Source of the DNA: Patescibacteria group bacterium
Lineage (GTDB): Bacteria > Patescibacteriota > Patescibacteriia > Patescibacteriales > JAQTRU01
NCBI GenBank assembly: GCA_028711415.1
Contig: JAQTSG010000003.1
Span: 1 to 45,222 of the forward strand
DNA: 45,222 nt
Direction: 5' to 3'
Shown: piece by piece, positions 17,288-26,570 of the stretch
How positions within the stretch are numbered: position 1 is the stretch's first letter
Layout: each line of letters starts with the position of its first letter
Notes under the pieces: model-generated
Told to the model about the DNA's origin: nothing
What the model saw: the letters and a program-made list of their open reading frames with translations, nothing else
Database searches by the model: none
Made by a program: the position numbers and the translations under genes

Positions 17288-17434
17288 TTGGAAGAAAAGA
17301 TTATAAAAAAACCGCCTGCGGCGGAGGAAACCTTGCCCATTCTCGGTAGGGAAGAAGATGATCCTCGGCCCACAGATGTAGGCAGAGTTTTTAAAGAAAT
17401 TTTCAGGCCTCCCGAGAAAAAGGGGGAGGAATAA
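17288..17434 (+). CDS. Small 48-aa protein, TTG start
   Basis: (M)EEKIIKKPPAAEETLPILGREEDDPRPTDVGRVFKEIFRPPEKKGEE* with GTAGGAGGG upstream, followed by a terminator. Confidence 0.5.
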   Translation: MEEKIIKKPPAAEETLPILGREEDDPRPTDVGRVFKEIFRPPEKKGEE

Positions 17435-17438
17435 AAAG

Positions 17439-17466
17439 AGACCCCTGTTTTTGCCAAACAGGGGTT
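17439..17466. terminator. Hairpin between converging genes
   Basis: acccctgttt-ttgcc-aaacaggggt-tttg. Confidence 0.8.
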
Positions 17467-17469
17467 TTG

Positions 17470-18321
17470 TTATGCGGCCAAAAGGGTGAATTTTTCTCTT
17501 TCTGAAATGGATTCATTTTTTACATTTCCCCTGTTTTCAATTTCGGCCGACTGTCTTTTGGTCTCAAGGATTTCTTCTAAATATTCTTTTGCCCTTTTAA
17601 TGTTTTTGTAAATATTCGTGTCGCTTCCGCCCGGTATATTTTTTCTTAAATATTCTTCCTGGATCCCAAGCTGGCTTATAATATCCTCCAGGATATATAT
17701 TTGCAAGGAGGTTTTTCCTAATCTTTCTTTCCCGTTCGGGCCGGCTATAATTTCACACATTTTTTTTAAATTATCATAATCAAAAGCGATAATAACGCTG
17801 GGGATATCTTTAAGCTCGCCTTTTTCCGGGTTATCTTCCCAGGTTAAATTAGACTGGAAGTATTTAATAGTTGTCCCCATTTTTCTATCAAGTTCATTTT
17901 TTACTTTTATAACTTTTTTCTCTATCACTTCCGGATCATTGGTCACGGTGGTGTCAACCGCTAGTTTAATTCTGTCCTTAGTATCCCATTCAATTACAAA
18001 ATCAGTGTGATTTATATAATCATCAAATTTCGTAGTTTGGGCAGTCTCACAGTTGTCGCCGAGCCAGCAAGAATGATAAATTTGTTGCCGCAAAACTTCT
18101 TCCAATATCCCCCCTCTTTCCGTATGGAGAGCGTGCCCTTTTTCTAATCTTTTGGTTAATTCAAGGTCTCTTTCTATTTCCGTCTTTGAATAAACACCTT
18201 CAAAATCTTCTTCTTTAAGACCGGGTTCTTTGACTCTTCTCATCTCATCGCAAACTTTATCCTCGGCGGCTGTTAGTTTCTCGTCTTCGTTAAGTTGGGC
18301 TAAAAAATTTTCTCTAAACAT
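17470..18321 (-). CDS. Hypothetical protein; possible PD-(D/E)XK-like core
   Basis: 283-aa ORF; GGILEEVLRQQIYHSCW...TDFVIEWDTKDRIKLAVDTTVT is suggestive only. Confidence 0.6.
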   Translation of the reverse strand: MFRENFLAQLNEDEKLTAAEDKVCDEMRRVKEPGLKEEDFEGVYSKTEIERDLELTKRLEKGHALHTERGGILEEVLRQQIYHSCWLGDNCETAQTTKFDDYINHTDFVIEWDTKDRIKLAVDTTVTNDPEVIEKKVIKVKNELDRKMGTTIKYFQSNLTWEDNPEKGELKDIPSVIIAFDYDNLKKMCEIIAGPNGKERLGKTSLQIYILEDIISQLGIQEEYLRKNIPGGSDTNIYKNIKRAKEYLEEILETKRQSAEIENRGNVKNESISEREKFTLLAA

Positions 18322-18323
18322 AA

Positions 18324-18806
18324 TTAATATTTAATCCTTCTTTTATTACCTTCTAAGATTCCTATCTTAACGTATTTTGTCTTTTTTGGCAAAATTTTTT
18401 TAACCCTGTCCGCCCATTCAATTATGGTTAAGGTGTCGGGCCGGTTTAAATATTCCCGCGCCCCGATAGCGATTAAATCTCGCCCTTCTTTTAGGCGGTA
18501 AGCGTCAATATGGACAAAATTTTTAATTTTTCCCTTCCCGACTAAATATGCCCCGTCAAATAATTTTTCCTTTGGCGAAATTCGCGCTGGGCGCGATTTA
18601 ACGGGGTAAACTTTCATTATTACAAAAGTCGGGCTAGTAATATTTTTTTTAAGCCCTAAGCCCTTGGCTAGGCCTTTGATAAAAATGGTTTTACCCGCGC
18701 CTAAATTTCCGATTAGGCCCAGTATCGTCCCGCCCTTTAAGGTTTTAGCGTATTTTTTAGCCAGGGCCGAAGTTTCTTTTTCTGAATTGGTTATTATTTC
18801 CTTCAT
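18324..18806 (-). CDS. tsaE: tRNA threonylcarbamoyladenosine biosynthesis ATPase TsaE with repeat-derived internal insertion
   Basis: LIGNLGAGKTIFIKGLAKGLG (P-loop), ITSPTFVIMKVYP...NFVHIDAYRL, TIIEWADRV; family A arms at 18550-18609. Confidence 0.92.
   Translation of the reverse strand: MKEIITNSEKETSALAKKYAKTLKGGTILGLIGNLGAGKTIFIKGLAKGLGLKKNITSPTFVIMKVYPVKSRPARISPKEKLFDGAYLVGKGKIKNFVHIDAYRLKEGRDLIAIGAREYLNRPDTLTIIEWADRVKKILPKKTKYVKIGILEGNKRRIKY
18550..18609. repeat. Family A element inside tsaE
   Basis: gccccgtcaaata ... gatttaacggggtaaa. Confidence 0.7.
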
Positions 18807-18903
18807 AATTTCATTTTAGCTTGTTTTTCATAAAAAAAGAAGTGGCTCTTGCCACTCTTTTTTGTGGGCTTTGTCCTCCGAATCCGCCAGCTGGCGGAGA
18901 AGG

Positions 18904-18943
18904 TGGGCGCACTAGGGCTCGAACCCAGGGCCTTCTCGGCCTG
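18904..18943 (-). pseudogene. Isolated 3' half of a tRNA (anticodon stem 3' strand, variable region, T-arm, acceptor)
   Basis: GGCCGAGAAGGCCCTGGGTTCGAGCCCTAGTGCGCCCA; its CGAGA and TGCGCCC pair with TCTCG and GGGCGCA of the 5' halves at 19063-19227. Confidence 0.75.
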
Positions 18944-18965
18944 CCCCGTTAATTTTTTTAGGCAG

Positions 18966-19039
<74 letters not shown>

Positions 19040-19227
19040 AAAATTTAACGGGGTGAATAAACGAGACGCTCTAACCAACTGAGCTATGCGCCCAAAATTT
19101 AACGGGGTGAATAAACGAGATGCTCCCCGCCCGACATGCCTGACAGGGCAGTCAGGCGGGCGGGTAACCAACTGCTTGTCTCGCCGAAGTCCCGAAGGCT
19201 CGGGACGAAGGAGGAAGCTATGCGCCC
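19040..19227 (-). repeat. Tandem tRNA 5'-half + family A arm; 54-bp unit (19040-19093) plus a second unit with two palindromic insertions (19094-19227)
   Basis: Both units read GGGCGCATAGCT(..)CAGTTGGTTA(..)GAGC..CTCGTTTATTCACCCCGTTAAATTTT on the minus strand; insertions at 19126-19164 and 19175-19215. Confidence 0.85.
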
Positions 19228-19237
19228 CCCCCTGTTC

Positions 19238-19324
19238 TGGTGGGCGGAAGAGGACTTGAACCTCCACGACCTTGCGGCCACAAGCCCCTCAAGCTTGCGT
19301 GTCTACCAGTTCCACCATCCGCCC
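19238..19324 (-). tRNA. tRNA-Leu (GAG), CCA encoded
   Basis: GGGCGGATGGTGGAACTGGTAGACACGCAAGCTTGAGGGGCTTGTGGCCGCAAGGTCGTGGAGGTTCAAGTCCTCTTCCGCCCACCA; class II variable arm. Confidence 0.92.
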
Positions 19325-19334
19325 TCCGCGTTAT

Positions 19335-19682
19335 TTAAGAGACCTTTTTCTCCTTTAGTTTCTTCTTATATCCTTTCCTTAAGAAATACAATTTAGCCCG
19401 CCTTACTTTTTCCTGCTTTTTAATTTCTATTTTTTCTATGGTCGGCAGGTTAAGAGGAAATATTTTTTCCACGCCTACGCCGTCAGAAACTTTTCTTACC
19501 GTGATAGTCGCGCCTTTTTCCTTTCCATGTTTTTTGGCGATAACCATGCCTTCAAAATACTGGGTTCTTTCTTTTTCCTCGCCTTTAATATTTTGCTCTT
19601 TGATTTTTTGGAAAATACGAACCGTCATGCCGGGTTTTATTTCCGGAATTTTCTTTTTTTCCGATTTTTTTTCTTCAGCCAT
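19335..19682 (-). CDS. rplS: 50S ribosomal protein L19
   Basis: IKPGMTVRIFQKIKEQNIKGEEKERTQYFEGMVIAKKHG...VGVEKIFPLNLPTIEKIEIKKQEKVRRAKLYFLR. Confidence 0.96.
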   Translation of the reverse strand: MAEEKKSEKKKIPEIKPGMTVRIFQKIKEQNIKGEEKERTQYFEGMVIAKKHGKEKGATITVRKVSDGVGVEKIFPLNLPTIEKIEIKKQEKVRRAKLYFLRKGYKKKLKEKKVS

Positions 19683-19821
19683 ATTTTTTAAAATAAATAT
19701 CGCCGCTTAAGGCGAAGTTTTTAATTCTTAAATTCTTGTCTAATTCTATAATAGAACCGGTTTTTTGTCAAGGTTTTGGAGATATGTCGTTGTTCGTGCA
19801 CGAATAATCTGTTTTTAAAAT

Positions 19822-20442
19822 TCAGATTCCGAGTCGCCTCTTCTCGCCCCTCGAAGCCGAGAGATAGCGAGGCGAAGTGGGGTCAATATTTAGCTGGGAT
19901 TTAACAAAATCGTAAATTTTATTAAAAACCTGTTTTTTATTTGAGCCAGTCGTATCTAGAATAAAATCGTAATTCTTTTTATTGTAAACATCAATTTTGT
20001 AATATTTTTTATACCTTTTTTTATCGCTTTCTTTTCTTATCCGCTGGCTTTTCAGAACGTCGGCCACGGTTTCTAAATTTTTATCCTCGTTCCGACTATG
20101 TTTGCCTTTCAATTCTTTAAAAATGCGCTTGGCGGAAACTTTCTCATCTACGTCAAGATAAATTTTTAAAGAATGGGGAATAAAATGCCAGGAGGTCCGG
20201 CCTTCAATAATGAAGTTATCTTTAGTTTGTCCTAGTTTTTTTTGGTATTTATCCACTTCCAAATCAGTCACCGGGTCTTTTTCCCCGAATTTATTATATT
20301 CGGCTAAAGTCAGGCCCCGTTTTTTTGCCAACTCTCTTCTTATTCCCCCCATGTAATAGCGGGGCCAGTTTAATTTTTTCGCCAATTTTTTAGCAACTGT
20401 GCTTTTTCCCGAACCTGAAGCGCCGCTTATAGAAATTATCAT
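19822..20442 (-). CDS. Cytidylate-kinase-like P-loop kinase; C-terminus runs into repeat family B
   Basis: MIISISGASGSGKSTVAKKLAKKLNWPRYYMGGIRRELAKKRGLTLAEYN...FIIEGRTSWHFIP. Confidence 0.85.
   Translation of the reverse strand: MIISISGASGSGKSTVAKKLAKKLNWPRYYMGGIRRELAKKRGLTLAEYNKFGEKDPVTDLEVDKYQKKLGQTKDNFIIEGRTSWHFIPHSLKIYLDVDEKVSAKRIFKELKGKHSRNEDKNLETVADVLKSQRIRKESDKKRYKKYYKIDVYNKKNYDFILDTTGSNKKQVFNKIYDFVKSQLNIDPTSPRYLSASRGEKRRLGI
19825..19888. repeat. Dispersed palindromic repeat family B, copy 2
   Basis: gattccgagtcgcctcttctcgcccctcgaagccgagagatagcgaggcgaagtggggtcaat. Confidence 0.8.
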
Positions 20443-20660
20443 ATATTTTTATGTCTCAAAGTCATCTTATATTATAATTTCACCATATAATTTTATTTAG
20501 GGCAAGAAAATCCCCCCTTCCCCCTTTATCAAGGGGGCAAAATCCCCCTTAGTCCCCCTTTGACGAAAGGGGGCATTTTTAAAAAATCGTAATTTGTTCT
20601 ATAATAGAGATGGAATGAAAAATTTTTCATTTTTATTTTTTATATTTTATTTTTTAAACC

Positions 20661-23306
20661 ATGTATCTAGAAAAGCTTGAAATTCAGGGCTTTAAATCTT
20701 TTGCCAATAAAAACAAACTGGTTTTCCCCGGGATGATTACGAAGGACCGGCGGGGCATTACGGCCGTAGTCGGGCCGAACGGCTCGGGAAAATCCAATAT
20801 TGCCGACGCGGTGCGCTGGGCTTTGGGGGAGCAGAGCATGAAAACCCTGCGCGGCAAAAAAAGCGAGGATATTATCTTTTCCGGCTCGGACCGGAAAGGC
20901 CGGTTGGGCATGGCCGAAGTGTCTTTATTTTTAAATAACGAAGACCGGAAAGCGCCGATAGATTATTCGGAGGTTATTTTAACCCGCCGGCTGTTTCGGG
21001 ATGGCGAAAGCGAATATTTAATAAACCAGTCCCGCGTCCGCCTGTCCGACGTGCAGATGCTCTTGGCCAAAGCCAAATTCGGGCAAAAAACCTATAGCGT
21101 TATCGGCCAGGGCATGGTGGAAGGATTTTTAAATACGAGTTTAACCGAAAGAAAAGAATTTTTTGACGAAGCGACCGGCGTTAAGCAGTTTCAGATTAAA
21201 CGGGATGATTCTTTAGGCAAGCTCCAGACGAGTTATGAAAATCTTAACCAGGTGGAAATGCTCTTAGGAGAAATTGAACCGCGCCTTAAGAGTCTTACGC
21301 GGCAGGTTAATAAATTAGAGAAAAGGGAAAAAATTGAAGCCGAGCTAAAAGGGCTGCAGCTTAATTACTACCGTAAAGTTTGGCACGAAATAAATGATAA
21401 GTTTAACGAGTTTAATAACCGGTTTCTTGACCTTGAGAAAACTAAATTGGCGAAGGAGAAAAAATTAGAGCAGTCAAATAATGAACTGGAGAGAATAGAA
21501 AAAAAAGATAAAAAAAGTTTGGAATTTGAAAAATGGCAGAAGTCTCTTCTTGATTTGCAGGGAGAAAAAGAGGAAATAGTAAAGCAGATCGCCCGTTTGG
21601 ACGCGCAATTGGAAGTAAAACTGGAAACGCGGGGTAAATTTGATTTGTCCTGGCTAAATAATAAAAAAGAAGATTTAGCCAAAGAGATAGAGAAAATAAA
21701 AGAAGAGGTTCTTTCTCTGGAAAAAAATATAAAATACAGCCGGGACGATTTTACCGCGGTGGAGAATGAAAAAAATCAGATTGATAAAAAATTAAATGAG
21801 GCAAATAGCGGCTTGCTTAAGCTAAGTTCCGGGCCGGAATCCGGGGGAAAGGCGAAATTAAACGAAACTTTGAAAAAGTTGCTTCTTAAACTGGAAGAAG
21901 CCGGGGAGGAAACCGACCTGGAAAAACTCAAAGAGATTATTAAAAAGATAAAGAGCGAATTTAAGGAAGTAATTGAAAGATTGGGAGAAGAAGATAAGGG
22001 CGGGATAGAAAGATTGCGCGAGGAAATCGTTAAACTCACAAAGACTAAAGAAGAATTAATCATAAAAATCAGTGAAAATAATTTAAGAATATCAGCCCGA
22101 ACGGAAAGAGCCAAGCTTTTAAGGGAAAGGGAGAATCAACTCTCTAAAGACTTAGAAGAAATTTTAGGAAAATTAAAACAAAGCCAGTCTGAATTCGACT
22201 CTAGGGAAATAGACAGGGAAAAGGAGGGTTTTAAAGAGAAACTATCAGGGATAGAAGCGCGGGCCAAAGAGATAAACGGGAAGTTAACAAGCTTAAATGC
22301 GGAAGAAGAAGAAGCCAGAAACCGCTTGTTCGCTTTGCAGAAAAATATTAACGAACTGCAGAATGAAATAAACGATTTAAACCGCAAGCTTAACGATTTA
22401 AAAATTAATTCCACGCGGTATGAAACCCGCTTAGAGGATTTAGAGGTTGAAATAAGGAATAATTTCGGGAGCCCGAAAGAAGTGAGGCAGGAAAAATTTT
22501 CCGGCGCCCTTGATTTAGACGCGGCTAAAGAAAAGATGGAGCAATTAAAGCGTCAGCTTGAATTAATCGGCGGGATTGACCCGGAAACGACGAAAGAATA
22601 TGGCGAGACTAAAGAGCGCTTTGATTTTCTCTCCGGGCAAGTTAAGGATTTAACCAACGGCATTAAATCTTTGGAAAAAATTATCCAGGAACTGGACTTG
22701 ACTATAAAAGAGCGGTTTGATAAAGAATTTAAAGTCATTTCCGGAAAATTTGAGGAATATTTTAAGATTTTATTTAACGGCGGGGCGGCCAAGATTATAA
22801 AAGTGATGGAAGAGGAGGAAAAAGAGGACATAAAGCCAGCTCCGGGCGAGGCGGAAGAAGAAGCTCCGGCTGATGGCCTTGCAGAAAAGGAAGAAAAATC
22901 CGGTCTGGATTTGAAAAAAATAAAGTTTTTAAAAAAGCATAATGCCACTGGCCTGGCCGGGATTGAAATTGCCGCCACGCCGCCGGGCAAAAAAATAAAA
23001 TCCGTGGCTATGCTTTCCGGCGGAGAGCGGGCCTTAACCGCCATTGCCCTGATTTGCGCGATTATCAGCGCCAACCCTTCGCCGTTCGTGGTTTTAGACG
23101 AAGTGGACGCCGCTTTAGACGAATCTAACTCGGAGCGGCTGGCTAAAATTTTAGACGACCTTTCCCATAAAACCCAGTTTATTGTTATAACGCACAATCG
23201 CGCTTCTATGCGCCGCGCCAATATTCTTTACGGCGTGACTATGGGCGAGGACGGGGTAAGTAAGTTGCTTTCAATTAAGCTGGAAGAGAGTGAATTAGTT
23301 AAATAG
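20661..23306 (+). CDS. smc: Chromosome segregation protein SMC, short (881 aa), no recognisable hinge
   Basis: MYLEKLEIQGFKSFANK, VGPNGSGKSNIADAVRWALGEQS, long coiled coil, MLSGGERALTAIALICAI...FVVLDEVDAALDESNSERL. Confidence 0.95.
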   Translation: MYLEKLEIQGFKSFANKNKLVFPGMITKDRRGITAVVGPNGSGKSNIADAVRWALGEQSMKTLRGKKSEDIIFSGSDRKGRLGMAEVSLFLNNEDRKAPIDYSEVILTRRLFRDGESEYLINQSRVRLSDVQMLLAKAKFGQKTYSVIGQGMVEGFLNTSLTERKEFFDEATGVKQFQIKRDDSLGKLQTSYENLNQVEMLLGEIEPRLKSLTRQVNKLEKREKIEAELKGLQLNYYRKVWHEINDKFNEFNNRFLDLEKTKLAKEKKLEQSNNELERIEKKDKKSLEFEKWQKSLLDLQGEKEEIVKQIARLDAQLEVKLETRGKFDLSWLNNKKEDLAKEIEKIKEEVLSLEKNIKYSRDDFTAVENEKNQIDKKLNEANSGLLKLSSGPESGGKAKLNETLKKLLLKLEEAGEETDLEKLKEIIKKIKSEFKEVIERLGEEDKGGIERLREEIVKLTKTKEELIIKISENNLRISARTERAKLLRERENQLSKDLEEILGKLKQSQSEFDSREIDREKEGFKEKLSGIEARAKEINGKLTSLNAEEEEARNRLFALQKNINELQNEINDLNRKLNDLKINSTRYETRLEDLEVEIRNNFGSPKEVRQEKFSGALDLDAAKEKMEQLKRQLELIGGIDPETTKEYGETKERFDFLSGQVKDLTNGIKSLEKIIQELDLTIKERFDKEFKVISGKFEEYFKILFNGGAAKIIKVMEEEEKEDIKPAPGEAEEEAPADGLAEKEEKSGLDLKKIKFLKKHNATGLAGIEIAATPPGKKIKSVAMLSGGERALTAIALICAIISANPSPFVVLDEVDAALDESNSERLAKILDDLSHKTQFIVITHNRASMRRANILYGVTMGEDGVSKLLSIKLEESELVK

Positions 23307-23430
23307 TTAAGTAGTTAATTGGCTTTGCTATTTAAGCGAAATCTTGGTAAAATAGAAGCATAGGTTCTTATCCGGAATGTTATTTTATATAAAAAATTAA
23401 TTTTTAATCAAGTAATTTAATTTAAAGCAT

Positions 23431-23955
23431 ATGAAAAGAATATATTTTTTAATTATCGTCATAAGTTTGTTATTGGGCGGATGCACGCTACCCACGATAA
23501 TAGAAAAACAAAAACCAGCCGAGGTCAATACGGGGACGCCTGCCGATATTGGATCGCCGTCATCAGCGGAAAAACCGGCTAACAATAAATTGGATTTAAG
23601 CAGCCAGCAATTAAAGAAAGTTCCTGATTATGTTTTTAAGCTGACGAATTTAGAAGAATTGGATCTTTCTAATAATCAGCTTACGGGAGCTATTCAGGCC
23701 GAAATCAGGCATCTGCAAAAACTTAAAGTGCTTAAGGCGGATAACAACCTTATGACCGGTGTTCCCGCGGAAATCGGCCAGCTGCAAAATTTACAGATAC
23801 TGGATCTGTCGAATAACCAGCTGACGGGCCTGCCTTACGAGCTTGGGAATCTGAAAAATTTAAAAACGTTCAATATTTCCGGCAATAACTATTCAACGCT
23901 TGATTTAGGTATTATTACCGAAAAATTGCCGGTTAGTGTCAAAATTATTAAATGA
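23431..23955 (+). CDS. Leucine-rich-repeat lipoprotein
   Basis: Lipobox LLLGGC; LTNLEELDLSNNQLTG...LQNLQILDLSNNQLTGLPYELGNLKNLKTFNISGN. Confidence 0.88.
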   Translation: MKRIYFLIIVISLLLGGCTLPTIIEKQKPAEVNTGTPADIGSPSSAEKPANNKLDLSSQQLKKVPDYVFKLTNLEELDLSNNQLTGAIQAEIRHLQKLKVLKADNNLMTGVPAEIGQLQNLQILDLSNNQLTGLPYELGNLKNLKTFNISGNNYSTLDLGIITEKLPVSVKIIK

Positions 23956-23975
23956 AATTAATTAATTCAAGAATA

Positions 23976-24013
23976 AAAAAATCGTCCCCTAGTGTCGGGG
24001 CGGTTTTTTTGTT
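23976..24013 (+). terminator. Terminator-like hairpin after the LRR gene
   Basis: atcgtcccctagtgtcggggcggtttttttg; near-duplicate at ~24928-24960. Confidence 0.6.
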
Positions 24014-24119
24014 TGGTTTTGCTATTTTAGCGAGATAGTGTAAAATAGAAGTATGAATTTATATTTAGCTTGTTGTATAAAATTGCCCTAATTTTTTTAA
24101 TTTTTAATATAGTAATCTT

Positions 24120-24908
24120 ATGAACGAACAAAATATTCCACAACGCGAGGAGCCAATCCAAAGCTCAAATAATCTTTGGAAAATCATCGTTCCGGTCGTA
24201 ATTACCGCTTTAGTGGTCGGTGGCGGAGTTTATGCGTGGCAAAGGTCTAACCTTAAAGATACAGAACAGAATTTACAGCAGCAGATTGCCAATTTGCAAA
24301 GCCAGCTTAATCAATTTCAACAAGGGCAAACGAATTTAAACCAACAAGAAGATATCAACAATCAAGCGAGTGGAGACGACCAAAGCGAGCAGGCGAATGA
24401 TTTAACTGCGAATTGGGAAACTTATACTGATAATGAAATAGGATTAAGTTTCAGTTTTCCAACTAGTTGGGCGATAGGATATAAGGATAAAAAGCCAAGC
24501 CTTTCAATTTATTCTAGCTTGATTAGTAGTTTTCAGACTGGGTGTGGAGAAATGGGAAGTTGCCAGCAAGACGAACTTAACAATAAAAAGAGAATAGAAG
24601 ATGGCAGTATGCCCGGTATTATTTCTTTTAATGGAGGTAAGGGTTCTTTAACAGCAACTTGCTCTGGCAATGAAGGCGGAGATTTAATTCCAACACCAGC
24701 ATATATATTTATATTTTATAAGGGCGACCGATCATATACAATCAGCCTGAATGATTTATCTACAAAACTTAATTCAAATATTCTTTGTAATAGCAATAAA
24801 TATATCCAAGATATAGTTAAGAACATTCCTAATTCCATCCCCGATGCAAACTATCAGACTTATAATGATTTCCTCTTGCTAATTAAACAGACATTAATTT
24901 TAGAATAA
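24120..24908 (+). CDS. Membrane-anchored protein, coiled-coil linker, possible PsbP-like C-terminal domain
   Basis: N-term TM (IIVPVVITALVVGGGVYAW), Gln-rich coil, WETYTDNEIGLSFSFPTSWAI. Confidence 0.65.
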   Translation: MNEQNIPQREEPIQSSNNLWKIIVPVVITALVVGGGVYAWQRSNLKDTEQNLQQQIANLQSQLNQFQQGQTNLNQQEDINNQASGDDQSEQANDLTANWETYTDNEIGLSFSFPTSWAIGYKDKKPSLSIYSSLISSFQTGCGEMGSCQQDELNNKKRIEDGSMPGIISFNGGKGSLTATCSGNEGGDLIPTPAYIFIFYKGDRSYTISLNDLSTKLNSNILCNSNKYIQDIVKNIPNSIPDANYQTYNDFLLLIKQTLILE

Positions 24909-25046
24909 TTTTTTCTTAGAAGAAAAAAATCGCCTCCTAGTGTCGGGGCGGTTTTTTGTTTTATGGTATAATGGAATTAGTTAAAAGTTTGTAAAGTTAT
25001 AAAGTAATTGAAAATTGAAAGTTGATAATTGAAAATTTATAAAAAT

Positions 25047-26567
25047 ATGTCTTCAAAAATAATTTCGGCGGCGGTGGTTGGTTTGGAAGCGGAATTGGTG
25101 GAAGTGGAAGCTGATTATGGCGGCGGGCCGTTGGGCGCTTTTGCCATTGTTGGTTTGCCGGACGCGGCGGTTTCCGAATCAAGAGAAAGGGTAAAAAGAG
25201 CGGTAAAAAACTCCGGATTTTCGTTTCCTCGAGTGAAAGTAACGGTTAATTTAGCGCCGGCCGATTTAAAAAAATACGGGCCAAGTTATGATTTGCCGAT
25301 TGCCGTAAGCGTTTTAGTGAAAACCGGCAGAGTTTCGCTCCCTGACGAAGGTCAGAAAATGCTTTTTATCGGCGAACTGGCTTTGTCCGGCCAGGTGCGG
25401 CCGATTAACGGCGTTTTGCCGGTTGCTCTGAAAGCCAAGCAAGCCGGACTAAAAACTATTTTTGTGCCCAAAGAAAACGCGGCGGAAGCTAAACTGGTAA
25501 AAGAATTAGAGGTTATTCCTCTTGATAATTTAGGGCAGCTGGCTGATCATTTAAATGGCCGGAAATTAATTCCGCCGGCCGGTTATAAAGAATTTGATTT
25601 TTCTAATGAAAAAATTTTTTCCGATATGGCTCATGTCCGGGGCCAGGAACATGCCAAGCAGGCGGTGGAAATCGCCGCGGCTGGGGCCCATAATGTTTTA
25701 ATGTTCGGGCCGCCCGGAGCTGGTAAAACTTTGATTGCCCGGACCATGCCCTCAATTTTACCCAATTTAACTTTGGACGAAGCTTTAGAAATAACCAAAA
25801 TTTACAGCGTGGCCGGCCAGTTGCCGACCGAAACCGCCCTGCTTACGACCCGGCCCTTCCGTTCCCCGCATCATACGGCTTCGGGCGTAGCTCTAGTTGG
25901 CGGCGGCACCTGGCCCAGGCCGGGCGAAATATCCCTGGCTCATCGGGGGGTTTTATTTTTGGATGAATTTAGCGAATTTCCCCGCCAGGTTTTAGAAAAT
26001 CTGCGTCAGCCCTTAGAAGACGGAGTAATTAACGTTAGCCGGGCCGCCGGGAATTTAAGGTTTCCGGCTAAGTTTATTTTAGTAGCGGCCATGAATCCCT
26101 GCCCCTGCGGGTTTTACGGAGATAAAGAAAGGCAATGCACCTGCGCGCCCGGGCAGGTTATAAATTACCGTAAAAGAATTTCCGGCCCGATTATTGACCG
26201 TATTGACCTTCATATAGAAGTGCCGCGTTTAAAATTTGATAAGTTGACAAGCGAAGGGCAGGGCGAGACTTCGGAGGTTATAAAAATAAGAATTGAAGCG
26301 GCGCGAAAAATTCAGACCGAGAGATTTAAAAATATGCCTTTTATTACTAACTCGGAAATGAATTCGGAAGCGGTAAAAGAATTCTGCCCGGTAGACAATT
26401 CTTCGCACGAGCTTCTCCGGTCGGCCGTTGACCAGATGCACCTTTCGGCCCGGGCTTATTTTCGGATTTTGAAATTAGCCAGGACCATCGCGGATTTAGC
26501 CGGAGAGGAAAAAATTTTGACCCCGCATATTGCCGAAGCCCTGCAGTATCGGCCGAGGGTGGAGTAA
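25047..26567 (+). CDS. comM: YifB/ComM family Mg-chelatase-like AAA+ ATPase
   Basis: VEVEADYGGGPLGAFAIVGLPDAAVSESRERVKRAVKNSGF; MFGPPGAGKTLIARTMPSILP; FRSPHHTASGVALVGGG; MNPCPCGFYGD. Confidence 0.96.
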   Translation: MSSKIISAAVVGLEAELVEVEADYGGGPLGAFAIVGLPDAAVSESRERVKRAVKNSGFSFPRVKVTVNLAPADLKKYGPSYDLPIAVSVLVKTGRVSLPDEGQKMLFIGELALSGQVRPINGVLPVALKAKQAGLKTIFVPKENAAEAKLVKELEVIPLDNLGQLADHLNGRKLIPPAGYKEFDFSNEKIFSDMAHVRGQEHAKQAVEIAAAGAHNVLMFGPPGAGKTLIARTMPSILPNLTLDEALEITKIYSVAGQLPTETALLTTRPFRSPHHTASGVALVGGGTWPRPGEISLAHRGVLFLDEFSEFPRQVLENLRQPLEDGVINVSRAAGNLRFPAKFILVAAMNPCPCGFYGDKERQCTCAPGQVINYRKRISGPIIDRIDLHIEVPRLKFDKLTSEGQGETSEVIKIRIEAARKIQTERFKNMPFITNSEMNSEAVKEFCPVDNSSHELLRSAVDQMHLSARAYFRILKLARTIADLAGEEKILTPHIAEALQYRPRVE

Positions 26568-26570
26568 ATT

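Noticed and set aside
20684-23221. Minus-strand ORFs opposite smc
   Set aside because: Low-complexity Ser/Phe-rich shadow ORFs antisense to coiled-coil coding sequence.
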